Assembly: GCF_030813915.1 (NCBI RefSeq)
Contig: NZ_JAUSUJ010000015.1
Coordinates: forward strand, 123,423-187,422
DNA: 64,000 bases
Direction: 5' to 3'
From: Rhodoplanes tepidamans
GTDB taxonomy: Bacteria; Pseudomonadota; Alphaproteobacteria; Rhizobiales; Xanthobacteraceae
In this document: in pieces, positions 34,253 to 43,964 of the stretch
How the letters are laid out: each line of letters starts with the position of its first letter
Numbering within the stretch: position 1 is the stretch's first letter
Position numbers and translations under genes: made by a program
The notes under the pieces: model-generated
What the model saw: only the letters and a program-made list of their open reading frames with translations
The model's database searches: none
What the model was told of the DNA's origin: nothing

Positions 34253-34290
34253 CGAGAAGGGGAGACCGGGGCGCCGGCCTCCCCTTCTCG
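34253..34290 (+). terminator. Terminator after rpmA
   Basis: 12 bp perfect stem CGAGAAGGGGAG / CTCCCCTTCTCG with a GC-rich loop, followed by TTTCT. It separates rplU-rpmA from the acetyltransferase gene that follows 38 bp later. Confidence 0.75.
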
Positions 34291-34328
34291 TTTCTGACCG
34301 AACGCGATTCGGATCGAAGGAGCCCGCG

Positions 34329-34943
34329 ATGACCATCCTCGAACGACCCAGAGGCGGCCTCCACGAGGCCTGTAGCTTCGTCCTCGAAACCGACCGGCTG
34401 ATTCTGCGGGCGCCGCGCCTCGAGGACGCAAAAACCGTAGCGACGCTCGCCGACGACCGCCGGATCGCCGAGAACACGCTGCGGATTCCGCATCCCTACG
34501 GTCTCGGCGACGCCGAGGACTGGATCGCCGTCAGCAACCTGGACGGCGGCGAGGAGACGTTCCTGATCACCCGCGCCGACGACGGGGCGGTGCTCGGCTC
34601 CGCCGCGCTGCGCTGGCGCGACGACGAGACGCCGGAGATCGGCTACTGGCTCGGCGCCCCCCACTGGGGCCGCGGCTATGCCACCGAGGCGGCCCGCGCC
34701 CTGATCGACCACGCCTTCGGCGAGCACGAGGTCGAGGCCGTGGTGGCCGGCGCCCGCACCACCAATCCGGCGTCGCGCCGGGTGCTGGAGAAGTGCGGCT
34801 TCCAGTGGACCGGGGTCGAGCTGCACCGCATCCGCGCCATCCGCTCGTCGGCGCCGTTCGACCGCTTCCGCCTGGAACGCGCCATCTGGGTGTCGCTGAA
34901 GGGCTGGGGCCGCACCGCCACGAAGGTGCGCTGCTCGGCGTGA
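34329..34943 (+). CDS. GNAT family N-acetyltransferase (RimJ/RimL-like)
   Basis: 204 residues from the ATG at 34329, with GAAGGAG upstream. RimJ-type GNAT fold: LETDRLILRAPRLEDA, EIGYWLGAPHWGRGYATEAA (acetyl-CoA pyrophosphate-binding region) and ARTTNPASRRVLEKCGF. It may acetylate a protein N-terminus or small amine. A GNAT gene at this place between rpmA and obgE is common in alphaproteobacteria. Confidence 0.9.
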   Translation: MTILERPRGGLHEACSFVLETDRLILRAPRLEDAKTVATLADDRRIAENTLRIPHPYGLGDAEDWIAVSNLDGGEETFLITRADDGAVLGSAALRWRDDETPEIGYWLGAPHWGRGYATEAARALIDHAFGEHEVEAVVAGARTTNPASRRVLEKCGFQWTGVELHRIRAIRSSAPFDRFRLERAIWVSLKGWGRTATKVRCSA

Positions 34944-35074
34944 TGCGATGACGCCGTGACATCGACATCCGGATCGCCGGCGCCCGTCGCCGGCGATCCG
35001 GCCCGACACGGGCTCGTGATCGGCCCGGCCCGGTCGTGATTGCCGCCCAGGCCCGTCCGCGCTACGTGTTCGCC

Positions 35075-36115
35075 ATGAAATTTCTCGACCAGGCCAAGAT
35101 CTACATCCGCTCCGGCGACGGCGGGGCGGGTTGCGTGTCGTTCCGGCGCGAAAAATTCATCGAGTTCGGCGGCCCGAACGGCGGCGACGGCGGTCGCGGC
35201 GGCGACGTCGTGGTGGAATGCGTCGACGGCCTCAACACCCTGATCGACTACCGCTACCAGCAGCATTTCAAGGCCAAGGCCGGCATCCACGGCATGGGCA
35301 AGAACCGCGCCGGCGGCCGCGGCGCCGACGTGGTGCTGAAGGTGCCGGTCGGCACCCAGATCTTCGACGAGGACAACGAGACGCTGCTGGCCGACCTCAC
35401 CGCGGTCGGCCAGCGCGTGGTCATCGCCAAGGGCGGCAACGGCGGCTTCGGCAACGCCCACTTCAAGACCTCGACCAATCAGGCGCCGCGCCGCGCCAAT
35501 CCGGGCCAGCCGGGCGAGGAGCGCACCATCTGGCTGCGCCTCAAGCTGATCGCCGACGCCGGCCTGCTCGGCCTGCCCAATGCCGGCAAGTCGACCTTCC
35601 TGGCCGCGGTCAGCGCGGCGAAGCCGAAGATCGCCGACTACCCCTTCACCACCCTGCACCCGCAGCTCGGCGTCGTCTCGATCGACGGCCGCGAGTTCGT
35701 GCTCGCCGACATCCCCGGCCTGATCGAGGGGGCGAGCGAGGGCGCCGGGCTGGGCACCCGCTTCCTCGGCCACATCGAGCGCTGCCGGGTGCTGCTGCAC
35801 CTCGTCGACGGCACCTGCGAGCATGCCGGCAAGGCCTACAAGACGGTGCGGGCCGAGCTCGCCGCCTACGAGCACGACCTCGTCGACAAGCCCGAGATCG
35901 TCGCGCTCAACAAGGTGGACGCGCTGACGCCCGAGGACCTCAAGCAGCAGGTGGCGCGGCTCAAGCGCGCCGCCAAGACGACCCCGCTGCTCCTGTCCGG
36001 CGCCACCGGCAAGGGCGTGCCGGAGGTGCTGCGCGCCGTGCTGGCCGTGGTCGACGGCGCCCGCACGGCCGAGCGAAACGACACCACGGTCGAGGCCGCC
36101 GGCTGGCAGCCGTGA
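35075..36115 (+). CDS. obgE: GTPase Obg/CgtA
   Basis: 346 residues from the ATG at 35075; an upstream ATT/GTG extension is unlikely because the family begins [19 protein letters not shown]. The N-terminal glycine-rich Obg fold ([20 protein letters not shown]) is followed by the G domain: P-loop [14 protein letters not shown], switch [29 protein letters not shown] and NKVD. It lacks the C-terminal OCT domain, as usual outside Firmicutes. Essential for late 50S assembly and stress control. Confidence 0.97.
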   Translation: MKFLDQAKIYIRSGDGGAGCVSFRREKFIEFGGPNGGDGGRGGDVVVECVDGLNTLIDYRYQQHFKAKAGIHGMGKNRAGGRGADVVLKVPVGTQIFDEDNETLLADLTAVGQRVVIAKGGNGGFGNAHFKTSTNQAPRRANPGQPGEERTIWLRLKLIADAGLLGLPNAGKSTFLAAVSAAKPKIADYPFTTLHPQLGVVSIDGREFVLADIPGLIEGASEGAGLGTRFLGHIERCRVLLHLVDGTCEHAGKAYKTVRAELAAYEHDLVDKPEIVALNKVDALTPEDLKQQVARLKRAAKTTPLLLSGATGKGVPEVLRAVLAVVDGARTAERNDTTVEAAGWQP

Positions 36116-36285
36116 GCCGGCGTCCGTAGCGCCGCGCCTCCCGGTCCCCGGCCGCGAGCCGCGGCCGCGGCCGTCAGGGGCGCGTCAGGCGCGCAGCCGC
36201 ATTCCTGGCCGCGACGCCATTCGCGCTCCGCCCGCCGCCGGCCCCACCACCGGGGCGGGGCGGGCGACGCTTTCGGGAGGCCGCC

Positions 36286-37194
36286 ATGTCGCGCCAGCTT
36301 CTCCTCCGGCTGCATCGCTGGATCACGCTGATCTTCGCCCTGCCGCTCGCCGTCATCCTGGTCACCGGGCTGATCCTGTCGTTCGAGCCGATGGTGGCGG
36401 GCCGGCAGCACGGCACCCTCACGGCCGCGCAGCTCGACGGCCTGCTCGTCCGCCACGATCCGGACGGCAAGGCGCGCGGCGTCGCGCTGCGGCCCTACGA
36501 CGGCTCGCTGATGCTCTCCGGCGTGCGGGCGGCGCCGATGGTGGTCGACCTCGCGACCGGGGCCGAGCGCACCGACATCGGCGCCCTCGCCCGCGTGTTC
36601 CTCGCCTCGCGCCAGCTGCACGAGCGCCTCGTCTTCGACCTGCGCTGGCTGGTCAGCGCCAGCACCATCGCCATGCTGGTGGTCGCCGGGCTCGGCATCG
36701 CCATGGGCTGGCCGCGGCTCACCAACTCGCTGTCCGGGTGGCACAAGGGCATGGCCTGGATCGGCCTTCCGCTCGTCATCCTGAGCCCGCTCACCGGGCT
36801 GGCGCTCGCCTTCGGCATCACCTTCACGCCGGCGCCCGCCGCGGTCGCCGGCCCGGCCGTGCCGCTGCGCGAGGCGGTCCGCATGGTGACGGCGCAGCAC
36901 GACGCGTCGTCGCTGCTGTGGCTGCGCCAGCGCGGCCGGGCGCTGCTCGCCCGGGTCGACGACGCCGGCGAGTACAAGGTCTACGCCGTCGGCCGCGACG
37001 GCCTCGTGCCGACCGAGCGCAACTGGCCGCGCCTGATCCACGAGGGCAACTGGGCCGGCACCTGGTCGGCGCTGATCAACGTGGTCACCTCGTTCGCGCT
37101 GATCGGCCTGCTCGCCACCGGCCTGTGGCTGTGGGCCCGCCGGCAGCTGCGACGGCGGCGCAGCCGGGTGCGACCGGCGGCCGCGACGGCATGA
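36286..37194 (+). CDS. PepSY-associated transmembrane protein
   Basis: 302 residues. Helices at about 13-32, 125-145, 160-180 and 265-285 with the PepSY_TM pattern LHRWITLIFALPLAVILVTG at the N-terminus and WHKGMAWIGLPLVILSPLTG in the centre; the periplasmic loop includes a PepSY-like part. Conserved His residues (LHRW, LHERL, WHKG) could bind haem. Relatives sit with iron-siderophore uptake or ferric reduction. Here it is alone between obgE and glycosyltransferases, so the role is unclear. Confidence 0.8.
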   Translation: MSRQLLLRLHRWITLIFALPLAVILVTGLILSFEPMVAGRQHGTLTAAQLDGLLVRHDPDGKARGVALRPYDGSLMLSGVRAAPMVVDLATGAERTDIGALARVFLASRQLHERLVFDLRWLVSASTIAMLVVAGLGIAMGWPRLTNSLSGWHKGMAWIGLPLVILSPLTGLALAFGITFTPAPAAVAGPAVPLREAVRMVTAQHDASSLLWLRQRGRALLARVDDAGEYKVYAVGRDGLVPTERNWPRLIHEGNWAGTWSALINVVTSFALIGLLATGLWLWARRQLRRRRSRVRPAAATA

Positions 37195-37254
37195 GCCGGA
37201 GGGACTTGTAAGCCGCGTGTCCCCGGCGCATTTTTCTCGCCGGGGGATAGTTCG

Positions 37255-39120
37255 ATGAGGATCGCGGTTCACGCGATGGCCGCCGCCGAGCGGCCGATCT
37301 CGGAGGCCGAGCAGTTCCGCCGGCTGGCGATCGCCTGCGAGCGCCGCGGCTGGGCCTGCCTGCGCAGCGACGACACCGCCGCCATCGAGGAGTTCCGGCC
37401 CGACCTGGTGCTGGCCGAGCATTTCCTGGTCCCCAAGCTGACGCCGTTCCCGACCGTCGGCCTCTTGTGGAATCCGCCGTTCTTCTGGGACGGCAAGGAC
37501 GAGGCGATGAAGAACATCGTCTCCTACGACGGCCACCTGTTCGCCGATCCGCAGACGCGCCGCCACGTCCGCGATCTCGTCGCCGGCCTCCCGGTCCGCT
37601 TCGTCGAGGGGCGCTGGGTCCCCTCCTGTCAGGCGACGCCGCTCGCCGCCGGCCGGCGCGACGGCCTCGCCTATTTCGAGGCCGCCTGGGACCGGGCCCG
37701 GCACCGCGACATCGTCGCGGCGGTCGCCCGGTACGGCTGGCTGCATCTCTACGGTCCGCCCGACGAGGGCGATCCGCCGGGCCTGCCGCGCCGGCTGATG
37801 CTGCCCTTCGACGGCGAGAGCGTGGTGCGCGAGCTCGGCCGGCGGGCCGCCGCGCTATGCCTGCATTCCGGGCCGCACCGGCGGACCGGCACGCCGGCGT
37901 CGCGGGTGTTCGAGGCGGCGGCCGGCGGCGCCGTCGTCATCGCGGACGCGCATCCCTTCGTGCGCGAGACGTTCGGCGACGCCGCGCTCTATCTCGACAG
38001 CGAGGCGCCGCCGGCCGCCGTCGCCGCGGCGGTCGCCCGCCACATGGAATGGATCGCCGCCAACCCGGAGGCCGCCGACGCGATGCGGGCGGCGGCGCAC
38101 CGCATCTTCACCGAGCGCTTCGCCTACGACGTGCTGGTCGATCAGCTGCCCGGGCTGGCCGCGGAGATCCGCGCCGCTTGGGCCTCGCCCCCCGCGGTCG
38201 CCGCGGAATCCGTGACCTGCATCGTGCGCACCGGCGGACGCGACCTCGCGCTGCTCGACCGCGCCCTCGCCTCGCTCGAGCAGCAGACCCATCCGGCCGT
38301 CGCCGCCGTGGTGGTGGCCTGGCGCGACGCCGCGGCGGTGACGCGCTTCGTCGCCGAGCGGCCGGCGTCGCGGCTGCGCGTCCGCGTCGTCGCCTCGCCC
38401 GACACCGGCTGCCGCAGCACCGCCCTGTGGACCGGGCTCGGCGCGATCGACACGGCGTTCTTCGCCGTCCTGGACGACGACGACACGCTGATGCCGAATC
38501 ACCTGGCCGGCTGCCTCGCCGTGCTGGCCGCCCATCCGGACGTCGACCTCGCCTATGCCGGCACCGTGGCGGTCGACGAGACGCGCGCGTCGCGCACCCT
38601 CCTGTGGTTCTCCCATTTCGATCCGGCCCGCTTCCGCGCCGCCAACACGATCGCGTCGCATGCCTGGGTGGCGCGGGCGCGGCTGCTGCCGGCCGCCGGC
38701 CCGGACCCGGACTTCGTCGTCGCCGAGGACTGGTACCTGCTGCTGCGCTTCGCCTGCGCCGGGCGGATCGCGCCCAGCTGGCGCCTCACCGCCGAGTATC
38801 GCCGGCGCGACGGCGACCCGAGCCACAGCGCGCTCGCCGAGGCGCTGCCGGCCAGCCTGGACCGCATCCGCCGCCGCTTCCACTTCTCCCCGGTGCGGCC
38901 GGAGGAGCCGCGCCCGGAGGCGGCGATCGGCGAGGACGCGGCCCGCATCATCCGGCGGATGATCCGGCGGCGCCAGTTCCGCAAGGGCCTCACGGCCTAT
39001 CTGCGGGATCTCCGCGGCCTGCCCGGCCGGCTCGCGGCGCTGCCGGCCTTCCTGTCGCGCCACGGCCTCAAGGGGCTGCTGCGGCGGATCGCCGACCGCG
39101 GCGTCAGACCAGGTCGGTGA
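37255..39120 (+). CDS. Two-domain glycosyltransferase (CgeB/GT1-like plus GT2)
   Basis: 621 residues. The first ~310 residues resemble glycan-transfer proteins of the CgeB/group 1 class: LVLAEHFLVPKL, TVGLLWNPPFFWDGKDEA, GTPASRVFEAAAGGAVVIAD. From about residue 318 a GT2 (GT-A) domain follows: TCIVRTGGRDLALLDRALAS, AVLDDDDTLMPNHLAG with the metal-binding DDD, and VVAEDWYLLLRFA as the likely catalytic acidic segment. No membrane helix. It probably builds a surface polysaccharide or glycan; donor and acceptor are unknown. It converges with a GT17 gene, overlapping it by 17 bp. Confidence 0.8.
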   Translation: MRIAVHAMAAAERPISEAEQFRRLAIACERRGWACLRSDDTAAIEEFRPDLVLAEHFLVPKLTPFPTVGLLWNPPFFWDGKDEAMKNIVSYDGHLFADPQTRRHVRDLVAGLPVRFVEGRWVPSCQATPLAAGRRDGLAYFEAAWDRARHRDIVAAVARYGWLHLYGPPDEGDPPGLPRRLMLPFDGESVVRELGRRAAALCLHSGPHRRTGTPASRVFEAAAGGAVVIADAHPFVRETFGDAALYLDSEAPPAAVAAAVARHMEWIAANPEAADAMRAAAHRIFTERFAYDVLVDQLPGLAAEIRAAWASPPAVAAESVTCIVRTGGRDLALLDRALASLEQQTHPAVAAVVVAWRDAAAVTRFVAERPASRLRVRVVASPDTGCRSTALWTGLGAIDTAFFAVLDDDDTLMPNHLAGCLAVLAAHPDVDLAYAGTVAVDETRASRTLLWFSHFDPARFRAANTIASHAWVARARLLPAAGPDPDFVVAEDWYLLLRFACAGRIAPSWRLTAEYRRRDGDPSHSALAEALPASLDRIRRRFHFSPVRPEEPRPEAAIGEDAARIIRRMIRRRQFRKGLTAYLRDLRGLPGRLAALPAFLSRHGLKGLLRRIADRGVRPGR

Positions 39121-40483
39121 AGAAGAAGAACCCGCGATAGCGCTCCTTGGCGGCGCGCATGTGCCGCGGCACGTCGGTCGTGATCTCGAAGGCGTCGAAC
39201 GCCAGCGGTGCGAAGGCCGGCCGCTCGCAATGCGCCAGATAGGCCTGCTGCAGCGCGCGGCAGGTCTCGCGATCGAGCGCGGCGTCGAACACCCGATGCG
39301 CCGGGACCGTTTCGCCGAGGCCGATCACCCGGTACGGATCCTCGATATGCGAGAAGTTGGCGGCCTTCAGCCAGACCGCCTCCGGCCCGCCGAGCGACGA
39401 GAAGTGCCAGCCGGCGTCGTCGACGTAGACGAAGTCGGGCGAGCGGTTCGCGATAACGCCGCCGGACTTCTCGCGCCCGCGCCGCACCGTCTGGGCGCCC
39501 TCGCGCCGCAGCGTCGATACCCGGCACGCCACCGGCCCGGCGACGGCGAGGCCGTTGAGCGCCGCGGTCGAGATGTTGTTCACGTAGCCGCGGTGGTTCC
39601 TCAGCACGAAGACAACGTGGTCGCGCTGCCGCAGCAGCGTGTCGAGCCGGTCGACCACGGCCGGGCGCGGCAGCTCGTCGACGTCGGAGATCACCACGAT
39701 GTCGTCGGGCGACGGATCGAGCGCGGCGACCGCGGCGCCGATCGCGTCGCGCTGCGCCGCCTCGCGGGCGAAGCGGGCCGCCTCGCTCTGCGCGGCGATC
39801 GGCGGCAGCCCCTCGACCACCCGACAGCTCAGCTTCTCGGCATAGGGCGCGAAGCGCGCCGCGTGCTCCTGCAGGAACAGCGGCTTCGGCGAGCCGGCGA
39901 AGGTCTGGTCCGCCTCGACCACGACGAAGTGGTCGACATGCTCCCACAACTCCTCCAGCCGCAGCGTCAGCAGATCGAGCTCGTTGTAGAGCAGGCAGGC
40001 GTCGATGCGCCGGACCAGCTTGTGGCGCCGCCGATGCCGCGGCGTGTCGATCGTCAGCACCCGCAGGCCGTCCGGCGTGTCGTCCCGGGTCGGCGCGAAC
40101 CAGCGCTCCGCCGGTGCCCGGCGCAGCAGCCGCATCACGTCGCGCGGCCGCGCCTCGCGGGCGACCAGCAGCCCGCCGCGGCGCATCGCGGCGAGCGCCC
40201 CGGCCGCCGCCTCGCCGGCAGCCGCCACGGCCGGATCCGCCACCACCACCAGGTCGGGCGCCCCGGTGTCGCCGAGCAGGCGTCGCCAGCGCGACGGCGG
40301 CATCGACGGCGCGATCGCCCCGGTCCCGGCCGGATCGAGGACGCTCACCCGGGCGCCGCGCGCCGCGGCGAGCGTCGCGACGAGGCCGGCGACCGCGCCG
40401 CCGGCCGGCTCCAGTACCAGCGCGTGCCGCCACCGGCTGCGGGACAGCACGTCGTCCAGTGCGGCTCGCGTGTCGGCGTCCAT
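39104..40483 (-). CDS. GT17-family glycosyltransferase with extra N-terminal domain
   Basis: 459 residues. Residues ~1-150 look like a degenerate Rossmann/methyltransferase-like module (HALVLEPAGGAVAGLVATLA, PDLVVVADPAV). Residues ~160-455 match glycosyltransferase family 17, the family of eukaryotic MGAT3: RIDACLLYNELDLLTLRLEE, HFVVVEADQTFAGSPKPLFL and DDIVVISDVDELPRP with the DxD-type metal motif, then GYVNNISTA and WHFSSLGG. Bacterial GT17 enzymes are thought to add sugars to surface glycans. It overlaps the two-domain transferase tail to tail. Confidence 0.82.
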   Translation of the reverse strand: MDADTRAALDDVLSRSRWRHALVLEPAGGAVAGLVATLAAARGARVSVLDPAGTGAIAPSMPPSRWRRLLGDTGAPDLVVVADPAVAAAGEAAAGALAAMRRGGLLVAREARPRDVMRLLRRAPAERWFAPTRDDTPDGLRVLTIDTPRHRRRHKLVRRIDACLLYNELDLLTLRLEELWEHVDHFVVVEADQTFAGSPKPLFLQEHAARFAPYAEKLSCRVVEGLPPIAAQSEAARFAREAAQRDAIGAAVAALDPSPDDIVVISDVDELPRPAVVDRLDTLLRQRDHVVFVLRNHRGYVNNISTAALNGLAVAGPVACRVSTLRREGAQTVRRGREKSGGVIANRSPDFVYVDDAGWHFSSLGGPEAVWLKAANFSHIEDPYRVIGLGETVPAHRVFDAALDRETCRALQQAYLAHCERPAFAPLAFDAFEITTDVPRHMRAAKERYRGFFFFTDLV

Positions 40484-40659
40484 CGTCTCCCCGCCCGGCC
40501 GGACGCACGAGGCCGGCCGCCGTCAAGGCGATGCCGCGCTTCGCGGTCCGAGACAAGGGCGCGGTGCATCTAAGGGACACGGACGTTGCGCATCGACGCG
40601 GCGCATGGGCGCGTGGAGAGGGGCGGCGCGCCGCGAGACGGGCGGCCGCCGGCCGCCCG

Positions 40660-41400
40660 TCACGGCTCGGCGAGGATCTCCGCCAGGCGGCGGGCGTCGT
40701 GCGGGGCGGCGCTCTTCTGGTCGTTGTCGAAATAGACGTAGACGGTGCGCATCTGCTGCCGCCAGGTGCGGATGTGGTCGGCCCAGTCGCGCAGCGTCGC
40801 CTCCGGATAGCGGTCGCGATAGTCGCCCTGCGGCCCGTGCCCGCGCACATAGACGTGGCGGGCCGTGATCTCCCACGGCGCCCGGGCGTCGCGGTGGTCG
40901 GAGAAGCACAGCGCCACGTCGTACTTGCGCAGCAGCGCGTAGACGGCGTCGTCGAACCAGCTCGCGTCGCGCACCTCCAGCGCGTAGGGGCGGCCGGGCC
41001 TGAGGAGCTCCAGGAAGGTCTGCAGCCGCTCGTGGTCGACGCCGAAGCGGGCGGGAAGCTGGAACAGCACCGGCCCGGCCTTGGGCCCGAGCGTCTCGAG
41101 CCGCGTCTCCATCAGGGCCAGGCTGTCGGCGGTGCGCGGCGACAGCCGCTTCCAGTGGGTGATGAAGCGCGACGCCTTCCAGGCGAAGACGAAGTCCTCG
41201 GGCGTCTGCTCGCGCCACGCCGACACCGCGCCGAGCGGCGGCGTGCGGTAGAACGAGCCGTTGATCTCGGTGGTGCCGAAGCGGCCGGCGTACCAGGACA
41301 GCCATTTGCGCTTCGGCAGGCTCTCCGGAAAGAACACCCCGCGCCAGCCGTCGTAGCTCCAGCCCGAGGTTCCGATATGGACCATCGACGTCTCGGGCAC
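40660..41400 (-). CDS. DUF72 domain-containing protein
   Basis: 246 residues from a GTG at 41400, supported by AAAGGAGA 8 bp upstream; an ATG at 41385 is the alternative. TIM-barrel DUF72 (COG1801): [70 protein letters not shown] and [20 protein letters not shown]. The function of the family is unknown. It is divergent from proB. Confidence 0.92.
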   Translation of the reverse strand: MPETSMVHIGTSGWSYDGWRGVFFPESLPKRKWLSWYAGRFGTTEINGSFYRTPPLGAVSAWREQTPEDFVFAWKASRFITHWKRLSPRTADSLALMETRLETLGPKAGPVLFQLPARFGVDHERLQTFLELLRPGRPYALEVRDASWFDDAVYALLRKYDVALCFSDHRDARAPWEITARHVYVRGHGPQGDYRDRYPEATLRDWADHIRTWRQQMRTVYVYFDNDQKSAAPHDARRLAEILAEP

Positions 41401-41689
41401 GGGGCGGTCTCCTTTGTTTTGTGATTCGGCGGCGTCGGAGGCACTCCGAGGCCGCCCTTGTGGTGTAAACCCCCGGCTCGCAACTCGGTTTCCCAAGGAT
41501 TGCAATACCTTACCGCGGCACCGGCAGGGCCGGCCGACGGCTCTCGCCGGGGTGTCCCCGCGGCGGGCCGGATCCGCGGTCGCCTCGATTGCCAAACCGG
41601 GCCCGGGTGTGGGATGGCAGGGCGCCATGTCGTCGTCCGTGATCCGTCGTCGTCCGTCGTCGCCCCGAAAGCCCGTTTTCGGCCGTCCC

Positions 41690-42850
41690 ATGTCCGGCAC
41701 CAGCGCGTCCCTCCCCGCCTCGCCCGGCCCGCTGCCGGCCCTGAAGGATTTCGGCCGCATCGTCGTGAAGGTCGGCTCGTCCCTGCTGGTCGACCAGGAG
41801 GCCGGCGGGGTGAAGGAGGCGTGGCTCGCCTCGCTGGTCGACGACATCGCCGGCCTGCATCGCGACGGCCGCGACGTGCTGGTCGTGTCGTCGGGGGCGA
41901 TCGCGCTCGGCCGCTCGCTGCTCCGGCTGCCGCGCGGGCCGCTGGCCCTGGAGGACAGCCAGGCGGCGGCGGCGATCGGCCAGATCGCGCTCGCCCGCAT
42001 CTGGGCCGAGGCGCTCGGCCGCCAGGGCATCACGGCCGGCCAGATCCTCGTCACGCTCGGCGACACCGAGGAGCGCCGCCGCTATCTCAACGCGCGCTCG
42101 ACCATCGCCCGCCTGCTCGACTGGCGGGCCGTGCCGGTGATCAACGAGAACGACACGGTCGCGACCAACGAGATCCGCTACGGCGACAACGACCGGCTCG
42201 GCGCCCGGGTCGCCACCATGGCGAGCGCCGACCTCCTGGTGCTGCTCTCCGACATCGACGGGCTCTACACGGCGCCGCCCGGTCAGGATCCGAACGCGAC
42301 GCTGATCCCGGTGGTCGACCGCATCACCCCGGAGATCGAGGGCATGGCGGGCGAGTCCGCCTCCGAGCTGTCCAAGGGCGGCATGCGGACCAAGATCGAG
42401 GCCGGCAAGATCGCGACCACGGGCGGCACCCACATGGTGATCGCCTCGGGCCGGGTCGACCACCCGCTGCGCGCCATCGCCGAGGGTGGCCGCGCCACCT
42501 GGTTCCTGGCGACCGGCAATCCCGTCACGTCGCGCAAGAAGTGGATCGCCGGCTCGCTGGAGCCGAAGGGCACGCTGGTGATCGACGCCGGCGCCGTCGC
42601 GGCGCTGCGCCGCGGCAAGAGCCTGCTGCCGGCCGGCATCGTCCGGGTCGAGGGCGAGTTCTCCCGCGGCGATGCCGTGATCGTGCGCGGGCCGGACGGC
42701 TTCGAGATCGGCCGCGGCCTCGTCGCCTACGACGCCGCCGATGCCGAGCGCCTGCGCGGCCATTCCTCGACCGACATCCCCGAGATCCTCGGCACCCACG
42801 GCCGCACCGCCGTGATCCACCGCGACGATCTGGTGGTCGGGCAGGGGTAG
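41690..42850 (+). CDS. proB: Glutamate 5-kinase
   Basis: 386 residues from the ATG at 41690; an in-frame ATG at 41627 would add 21 residues. First step of proline synthesis, phosphorylating glutamate. Amino-acid-kinase domain: [60 protein letters not shown] and [14 protein letters not shown]. The C-terminal PUA RNA-binding domain follows ([20 protein letters not shown]). Usually next to obgE in alphaproteobacteria; here five genes separate them. Confidence 0.97.
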   Translation: MSGTSASLPASPGPLPALKDFGRIVVKVGSSLLVDQEAGGVKEAWLASLVDDIAGLHRDGRDVLVVSSGAIALGRSLLRLPRGPLALEDSQAAAAIGQIALARIWAEALGRQGITAGQILVTLGDTEERRRYLNARSTIARLLDWRAVPVINENDTVATNEIRYGDNDRLGARVATMASADLLVLLSDIDGLYTAPPGQDPNATLIPVVDRITPEIEGMAGESASELSKGGMRTKIEAGKIATTGGTHMVIASGRVDHPLRAIAEGGRATWFLATGNPVTSRKKWIAGSLEPKGTLVIDAGAVAALRRGKSLLPAGIVRVEGEFSRGDAVIVRGPDGFEIGRGLVAYDAADAERLRGHSSTDIPEILGTHGRTAVIHRDDLVVGQG

Positions 42851-42888
42851 GGCGGTCGAAAGACGCGTCCGGTCGTCACCGCTCGTCC

Positions 42889-42985
42889 GTCACGGCCGGG
42901 CTCTCCCGGCCATCCACGTCCTTATCGCCGAATTGTCGCCGAACGGCTTCAAGACGTGGATGCCCGGCACGAGGCCGGGCATGAC
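42889..42985. repeat. Palindromic intergenic repeat (about 97 bp)
   Basis: Imperfect inverted repeat with arms of about 32 bp: the left arm ends CATCCACGTC and the right begins GACGTGGATG, each holding a GGCCGGG or CCCGGC-type block. This layout (two GC hairpins around a CATCCACGTC stem) is common between genes in Hyphomicrobiales. It lies after proB. Confidence 0.7.
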
Positions 42986-43046
42986 GAGTCATGCATTCGT
43001 CGCCGCCAGGTCTCCGGCATCTGAAATCGTCTGTACCCTGCGCCCC

Positions 43047-43104
43047 TGGGTCCCGGGTCTGCGCACGCTGCTGACGCAGCGCGCTCCGCCCGGGACACGA
43101 TTCA
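43047..43104. repeat. Second palindromic intergenic repeat
   Basis: Arms ending in GGGTCCCGGGTCTGCGC on the left and GCGCGCTCCGCCCGGGACAC on the right; another hairpin-type repeat between proB and ccmG. The 283 bp gap holds no gene. Confidence 0.5.
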
Positions 43105-43133
43105 CCGGGTCGACGGAAAGGCCGCCGTCCGCC

Positions 43134-43727
43134 TCACGACCCCTTCGCCAGCGCCTTCTCGATCTCGGGCTTGAGGACCGTCTCCAGGTTCCCGGCCGTG
43201 ATCGGGCCGACCAGCTTGTAGGCGATGGTGCCGTCGCGGGCGATCACGAAGGTCTCGGGGACGCCGTAGACGCCCCACTCGATGCCGGCGCGGCCGCGGC
43301 CGTCGGCGCCTGTGGCGTGATAGGGGTTGCCGTAGCGCTCCAGGAAGCGGATCGCGTTCGCCGCCTCGTCCTTGTAGTTCAGCCCGACGATGCGGATGCG
43401 CCTGTCCTCGGCGAGCCGCATCAGCAGCGGCGCCTCGTCGCGGCACGGCACGCACCACGAGGCCCACACGTTGAACACCGTGACGGCGCCCTTCAGGTCC
43501 GCCGAGGTGACGCCGGGCACCGGCTTTCCGTCGCGCGTCAGCCCGGCGATGCCGGGCAGCTCGGTGGCGGGGGCCGGGTGCCCGATCAGGGCGGAGGGCA
43601 GGGCGGAGGGGTCGCCGGCGCCGAGCCGGTAGAGGAACAGCCCGGCGATGCCGAGGAACACCAGCAGCGGCAGCAGCACCAGCCAGCGCCGGCGCGGCCC
43701 GCCCGTCTCGGTCGGCAAGGCCGTCAC
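43134..43727 (-). CDS. ccmG: Cytochrome c biogenesis thiol:disulfide oxidoreductase CcmG/DsbE
   Basis: 197 residues from a GTG at 43727 with AGGAGA upstream; its first bases overlap the ccmD stop (GTGA). An N-terminal membrane anchor (RRRWLVLLPLLVFLGIAGLF) is followed by a periplasmic thioredoxin domain with the active site ASWCVPCRDEAP and the cis-Pro region GVYGVPETFVI. It keeps apocytochrome c cysteines reduced for haem attachment. Last gene of the ccmABCDG operon. Confidence 0.95.
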   Translation of the reverse strand: MTALPTETGGPRRRWLVLLPLLVFLGIAGLFLYRLGAGDPSALPSALIGHPAPATELPGIAGLTRDGKPVPGVTSADLKGAVTVFNVWASWCVPCRDEAPLLMRLAEDRRIRIVGLNYKDEAANAIRFLERYGNPYHATGADGRGRAGIEWGVYGVPETFVIARDGTIAYKLVGPITAGNLETVLKPEIEKALAKGS

Positions 43728-43960
43728 GCCGCCGTCTCCTTCACAGGGGCGGCCGGATCGGCCGGCGGGGTGGCCGAGGCCGGCGGCGGCTCGGCGGAGC
43801 GGCGGCGCACGCCGCGCGCCTCCAGCTCGGCGAGCACGCGAACCTGCCGGCGGTGATCGAGCCACACCCACAGGATCAGCCCGGCCGCGACCAGGAGCGT
43901 CACCGCATAGGAGGCGACGATGAAGACGGCGTGCGGGCCGAGGAGTTCCGTGCTGCTCAT
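43724..43960 (-). CDS. ccmD: Haem exporter protein CcmD
   Basis: 78 residues. One membrane helix (AVFIVASYAVTLLVAAGLIL) then the basic WLDHRRQVRVLAELEARG segment, as in CcmD, and a Pro/Ala-rich tail. It helps release haem-loaded CcmE from CcmABC. 4 bp after ccmC. Confidence 0.92.
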   Translation of the reverse strand: MSSTELLGPHAVFIVASYAVTLLVAAGLILWVWLDHRRQVRVLAELEARGVRRRSAEPPPASATPPADPAAPVKETAA

Positions 43961-43964
43961 GGCG

